Shown: piece after piece, positions 60,694 through 64,000 of the stretch
Layout: every line of letters starts with the position of its first letter
How positions within the stretch are numbered: position 1 is the stretch's first letter
Assembly: GCA_943736015.1 (NCBI GenBank)
Contig: OX031068.1
Location: 25,304,296 to 25,368,295, forward strand
DNA: 64,000 nucleotides
Direction: 5' to 3'
From: Tridacna crocea
Lineage: Eukaryota; Mollusca; Bivalvia; Cardiida; Cardiidae
Translations under genes and position numbers: made by a program
The notes under the pieces: model-generated
Told to the model about the DNA's origin: nothing
Database searches by the model: none
Seen by the model: only the letters and a program-made list of their open reading frames with translations

Positions 60694-60912
60694 CAGCCCT
60701 TTCTGATTCCTGACTGTTTCAGTGATCCTATGGAAGAAAACATGTCAGAAAAAGAAGAAAAATTACTGACTTCTAGCATTTTCTCCTTTTCTGACAATAA
60801 TTTCAACCCTTTCAAAGAGAGAAATAATACATTGAGATAGACTAAGTATGTCTACTTAATGCTTTCAGTTTGGACAAGGGTAGATATTTTGTTTATGTGC
60901 AAAAGAGCTAAA
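60690..60912 (+). mobile_element. PBM-A MITE, diverged
   Basis: CAGCCCTTTCTGATTCC; outer stem changed on both sides to GTCAGAAAAAG/CTTTTCTGAC; end GCAAAAGAGCTAA. Confidence 0.75.
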
Positions 60913-60929
60913 GTGCATTTGTTGGCAAT

Positions 60930-61035
60930 GAAGCAGGAATGGTTGTTGCCAATTATTGCTCTTTTCCCAATAATGTTTTCCATATCTTGAAAAAAATATA
61001 TTCCTTTCAAATTGTTTTCCTTTTTGTATCAGTGT
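60930..61035. mobile_element. PBM-A centre fragment, old
   Basis: AATGGTTGTTGCCAATTATT, TTTTCCCAATAATG, ATTCCTTTCAAATTG. Confidence 0.45.
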
Positions 61036-61038
61036 GCT

Positions 61039-61261
61039 TTAACTTTTTACCACACAACAATATTTTGACTAGACCAAGTTGGAAGCATTAATTTTGCAGC
61101 TGACACATAAAATGTAGCTCAAATTATGTTTTATGTGTTTGATAGGGTAGAAAACATTGTGGGAAAAGGAGAAAGTGCTGGTAACCAGCATTTTCTCCTG
61201 TTCCAAAAGCCCCCCTTTTTTCAGGGTATTTCAAACTTTGGAATTGATGGTAAAGAGTGAA
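61039..61261 (-). mobile_element. PBM-A MITE
   Basis: TTAACTTTTTACCACAC; centre GCTGGTAACCAGC; part of the right stem lost (TCTCCTGTTCCAAAAG); right target TGAA. Confidence 0.85.
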
Positions 61262-61624
61262 ACCGACTTGTTTACCTAAATTTCAGGAAATAAATTCAGC
61301 CTAAGGGAAAGGATGGGATAAGTTGTCTGATATTCAAGTTATGATAATTTTGGGGAAGTTTTGGGAAAAGGCGAGATAAACACATGAAGATGGAATGAAG
61401 TTTTTTTTCTTTATTTTTCCAAGAAATCCGAAATTCTCTGAGAGAGTTCCAGAACATGGCGGTTGTTGAGAAATTTCTGAATTATTGATGTGCAGCTGGA
61501 GTGCAGATACATGGAGGGATGGATGAATTCTGAGTAGGAGTTGATGGGAGGTGGGGGGGGGGGAAATATTGTTAGGGTATGAAAGTATTGTAAGTGCATA
61601 CAAGACAACTTTATGTAAATATTA
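61262..61624. other. unannotated; G-run
   Basis: GGGAGGTGGGGGGGGGGGAAA at about 61546-61566; nothing else recognised. Confidence 0.5.
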
Positions 61625-61855
61625 TTAACCGATTACCGCACAATCCCTATACTTTTGACGCTCCTGAGAAAAAAGCCTTTGGAAAACATTGTAGGAAAAG
61701 GAGAAAATGCTGGTAACCAGCATTTTCTCCTTTTCCCATAATGTTTTCTACCCTTCCCAGAACAAATTTCAATTTTTCAGTCATCTTTATTTTGTCATCT
61801 GCAAATGCTTTCAATTTGGACAAAGCTAGCATTTTGTCGTCTGGTAAAGAGTTAA
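61625..61855 (+). mobile_element. PBM-A MITE, first of a head-to-tail triplet
   Basis: 231 bp; arm 2 has TTCCCAGAACAAATTTC. Confidence 0.93.
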
Positions 61856-62077
61856 CCCATTTCCACACAATCCCTACTTTTGACGCCCCCGGAAAAGAAG
61901 CCTTTTGAAAACACTGTGGGAAAAGGAGAAATGCTGGTAACCAGCATTTTCTCCTTTTCCCACAGTGTTTTCTACCCTTCCCAAAACAAATTTCAATTTT
62001 TCAGTCACCTTTATTTTGTCGTCTGCAAATGCTTTCAATTTGGACAAGTCTAAAATTTTCGTGTGGTAAAGAGTTAA
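61852..62077 (+). mobile_element. PBM-A MITE, second of the triplet
   Basis: 226 bp; outer stem CACTGTGGG/CCCACAGTG; begins and ends in TTAA sites shared with its neighbours. Confidence 0.93.
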
Positions 62078-62302
62078 CCCATGTTACCAAACTATCCCTG
62101 GTTTTTAAGACCCTGAGATAGAAGCCTTTTGAAAACATTGTGGCAAAAGGAGAAAATGCTGGCAACCAGCATTTTTTCCATTTCCCACAATGTTTTCTAC
62201 CCTGCTGGGAAAAAAAATCAATTTTTAAGTTCTGTTTATTTTGTTGTCTGTAAGTGCTTTCAATATGGACATGGCTTAAATTTTGTGTTTGGTAAAGATT
62301 AA
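62074..62302 (+). mobile_element. PBM-A MITE, third of the triplet
   Basis: 229 bp; CTATCCCTGGTTTTTAAGAC arm variant; arm 2 of the GCTGGGAAAAAAAATC subtype, so it is not a recent duplicate of the other two. Confidence 0.93.
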
Positions 62303-62342
62303 CCCTTATGCTGCTAATGGTTACTCAAAGATCACTTTGCCA

Positions 62343-62862
62343 AGCCCCAATAGATCAGTCGGTACAGACTTGAGAACAGAGGTATCCAGTTCTCTCACTG
62401 GCTGAGCCAGTTTTCTTTCCAAGGATTAACTCTTTACCAAACGACAATATTTTAGGCTTGTCCAAATCAAAAGCATTTGCAGACGACAAAATGAAAGCGA
62501 CTGAAAATTTAACATTTGTTTTGTGAAGGGTAGAAAACATTGTGGGAAAAGGAGAAAATGCTGGTTACCAGCATTTTCTCCTATTCCCACAATGTTTTCT
62601 AAAGGCTTCTTTCTCAGGGGCGTCAAAAGTAGGGATTGTGTGGTAATGGGTTAATGGTAGTCATTGTGGCAGGATTCATTCCTCTCTCACCACTGATCGT
62701 AGTTTTGATGATGATTTTGTGGGAAAGCAGCCAGTGGCTTAGATAGAATATTGTGCAGAGTACTGGTAACAGAAACTTCAGGGAAGCATGGATAGGTGCA
62801 CTGGCTGCCACGATATAGCTGAAATAATGTTGAAAACGGCATTAAACACCATACAATCAGTC
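62343..62862 (+). mobile_element. SINE S2 split by PBM-A
   Basis: Head CCCCAATAGATCAGTCGGTA with B-box-like CCAGTTCTCTCACTGG; after the MITE GAAAGCAGCCAGTGGC, GGTGCACTGGCTGCC, AATAATGTTGAAAACGGC and ATTAAACACCATACAATC. Imperfect direct flanks (AAAGATCACTT / AAGGATCATTC). Confidence 0.75.
62426..62654 (-). mobile_element. PBM-A MITE, complete, innermost of the nest
   Basis: 229 bp with TTAA on both sides and a palindrome with one mismatch (CTCCTATTCCC). Confidence 0.93.
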
Positions 62863-63038
62863 AAGGATCATTCACAGACAGGGTAGAACAAGATCAGATT
62901 GTACAGATCATGCTCTCTGACCTTGGATCTACACTATCTGACAAAAAAATAATGTATCACCCAAAAAATAATATTGCAAGAACATTTTGGATTTATTCTT
63001 TGGGCTTGAAATGCTCATTTAACTTTTTTGAAGGTTAT

Positions 63039-63240
63039 CCCTTTTGCAGATAAGTCCTGGCTCTGATGTTGAAGGCCTTTGAAAACACTGTGGAAAAAGG
63101 AGAAAATGCTCATAATGAGCATTTTCTCTTTTTTTCCCACAGTGTTTTCCTTCCCTTACAAATACAAATACCACCTTATAACCCACTCTAAATTTGTTGT
63201 CAGCAAAATCTTTCTATTTCAGCTGACCCAAATTACCTCA
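63039..63240 (+). mobile_element. PBM-A/C-like MITE, right end lost
   Basis: CCTTTTGCAGATAAGTCCTGG; centre GAAAATGCTCATAATGAGCA is a mirrored variant; arm 2 decayed. Confidence 0.75.
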
Positions 63241-63364
63241 AAAAGAACTATGTGTTAATTACTGTGTGAGGTCACATTTTATTAAGTATAATTTGAATAA
63301 AAAAATTGGTATGATCTATGTAATCAAATCTAATGCATCTGGCAAAATGGCAGGCTAACATGGG

Positions 63365-63592
63365 TTAACCCTTTACTCCATAGATACTCGTTTTTACGCA
63401 TTGCTTATAGGAGCCTTTGGAAAACATTGTGGCAAAAGGTGAAATTGCTCGTGACGAGCAATTTCACCTTTTGCCACAATGTTTTCTAAACTATCAAAAG
63501 GTGTCATATACACATGAGAAACAGCTTCATCCTTGCTGTTATTTAGGGTCAATTTAAGATACCATAGAAATGCATATGGGGTAAAGGGTTAA
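63365..63592 (+). mobile_element. PBM-B MITE, complete
   Basis: 228 bp, TTAA on both sides; stem GTGGCAAAAGGTGAAATTGC around TCGTGACGA, perfectly paired; same length as the copy at 41507. Confidence 0.93.
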
Positions 63593-63737
63593 AACTTTAT
63601 CCTTCTTGCAAATTTTCTGCTGACAGTAACTGTTTAGTGTGTGGGTTGTGATGGGTCATAACTCTTTGACAGCTCTAGATGTGAGAAATTTTCAGTATTT
63701 TATCGCATTTTACATCCCAACAGACGCAAGTACTAAA

Positions 63738-63943
63738 GACACTGAAGAACTGTCCAAAATGAAAGTACAATTACTTGCAGACGACAAAATAAATGATTTG
63801 AAAATTGAAATGTTTCAGGAATAGTAGAAAACCTTGTGGGAAAAGGAGAAAATGCTGGTTTCCAGCATTTTCTCCTTTTCCCACAATGTTTTCTATTTAG
63901 GCCTACTTTCCCAGGGTTGTTAAAAGTCGGGATTGTTTGGTAA
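63738..63943 (-). mobile_element. PBM-A MITE, ends eroded
   Basis: GTACAATTACTTGCAGACG, perfect centre GCTGGTTTCCAGC-type with one mismatch, arm 1 CAGGGTTGTTAAAAGTC, end TTTGGTAAC. Confidence 0.82.
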
Positions 63944-64000
63944 CAAAGTTGAAAAAACCATCCCTGTCAAAATTTGGATAATCAGCACAGTAATTCATGA

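Larger units (their letters stand above)
62299..63038 (+). mobile_element. PBM-D MITE split by a SINE
   Basis: TTAACCCTTATGCTGCTAATG at 62299; right part from 62868: GGGTAGAACAAGATCAG, GACCTTGGATCTACAC, then a diverged right arm to GAAGGTTAT. Confidence 0.7.

Noticed and set aside
473..62626. Many 60-115 codon frames starting in GKGENAGNQHF-like peptides
   Set aside because: All fall inside PBM-A copies and arise from translating the palindrome and arms; not protein genes.
445..63943. A CRISPR-like array, given the regularly recurring palindromes
   Set aside because: Spacing is irregular, units are ~229 bp with TTAA duplications on both strands, and the DNA is eukaryotic.

Overview
This is eukaryotic nuclear DNA, AT-rich and almost entirely non-coding. 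I think it comes from a marine bivalve mollusc. Three things point that way: tRNA-derived SINEs with tails of the GCGTTAAACMCCATACAAAC type, Helentron-like elements built of ~145-165 bp tandem units (like the 'pearl'/HINE elements of oysters and clams), and one protein-coding exon that looks like the N-terminus of an FNDC3-family protein. The assignment rests on repeat style and is not certain.

The only gene part I can support is an exon at 18042-18956 (+). It has an acceptor AG, a short 5'UTR with an in-frame stop, an ATG at 18083, 291 codons and a strong GTAAGT donor. The coding part is S/T/N/Q/P-rich and ends in a PGETLTVRYED motif resembling the N-terminal motif of FNDC3A/B. I find no downstream exon, so 19-64 kb is probably a giant intron or intron plus intergenic DNA. 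Short open frames of 60-115 codons seen all along the window are mostly the same transposon read in different frames, not genes.

The window is dominated by short TTAA-flanked, piggyBac-like MITEs. I use local labels. PBM-A: ends CCCWTTACCACACAA, arm 1 containing TACTTTTGACG..CCTGAGAAAG, a ~50-bp near-perfect central palindrome (GTGGGAAAAGGAGAAAATGC / its complement), and arm 2 containing TTTTGTCGTCTGCAAATGC; + strand means arm 1 comes first. About 20 copies are exactly 229 bp from TTAA to TTAA, and with fragments there are over 100 copies. PBM-B (GTGGCAAAAGGTGAAATTGC core) and PBM-C (CTTTCCCAAACAA ends, AAATTGCTCG core) are sister families. PBM-D has TTAACCCTT ends around a small palindrome (GTAGATCAAGATCAGACTGC) and about 18 copies. 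Family F (TTAA-AGGTGG ends, ~545 bp) has two copies.

Other mobile DNA: three Helentron-like elements (1-991, 4987-6367, 11096-12427) plus relics; a hAT element (1705-2880); a dead mariner with a broken transposase N-terminus (21785-22722); a TA-flanked element (36017-36915); a 1.15-kb TIR element with a SINE inside (37561-38712); palindromic MITEs E and G; a G-rich TIR element K (51565-51903); and about ten SINE copies. Many insertions are nested, often with both halves of the host and the target duplication still readable, so the order of insertion can be reconstructed.

Layout: 0-18 kb dense MITEs plus Helentrons; 18-19 kb the exon; 19-54.6 kb very dense MITEs with the mariner, SINEs, F, G, H, K; 55.1-58.9 kb a 3.8-kb stretch without any PBM copy; 58.9-64 kb dense MITEs again, ending in three head-to-tail PBM-A copies and a three-layer nest.
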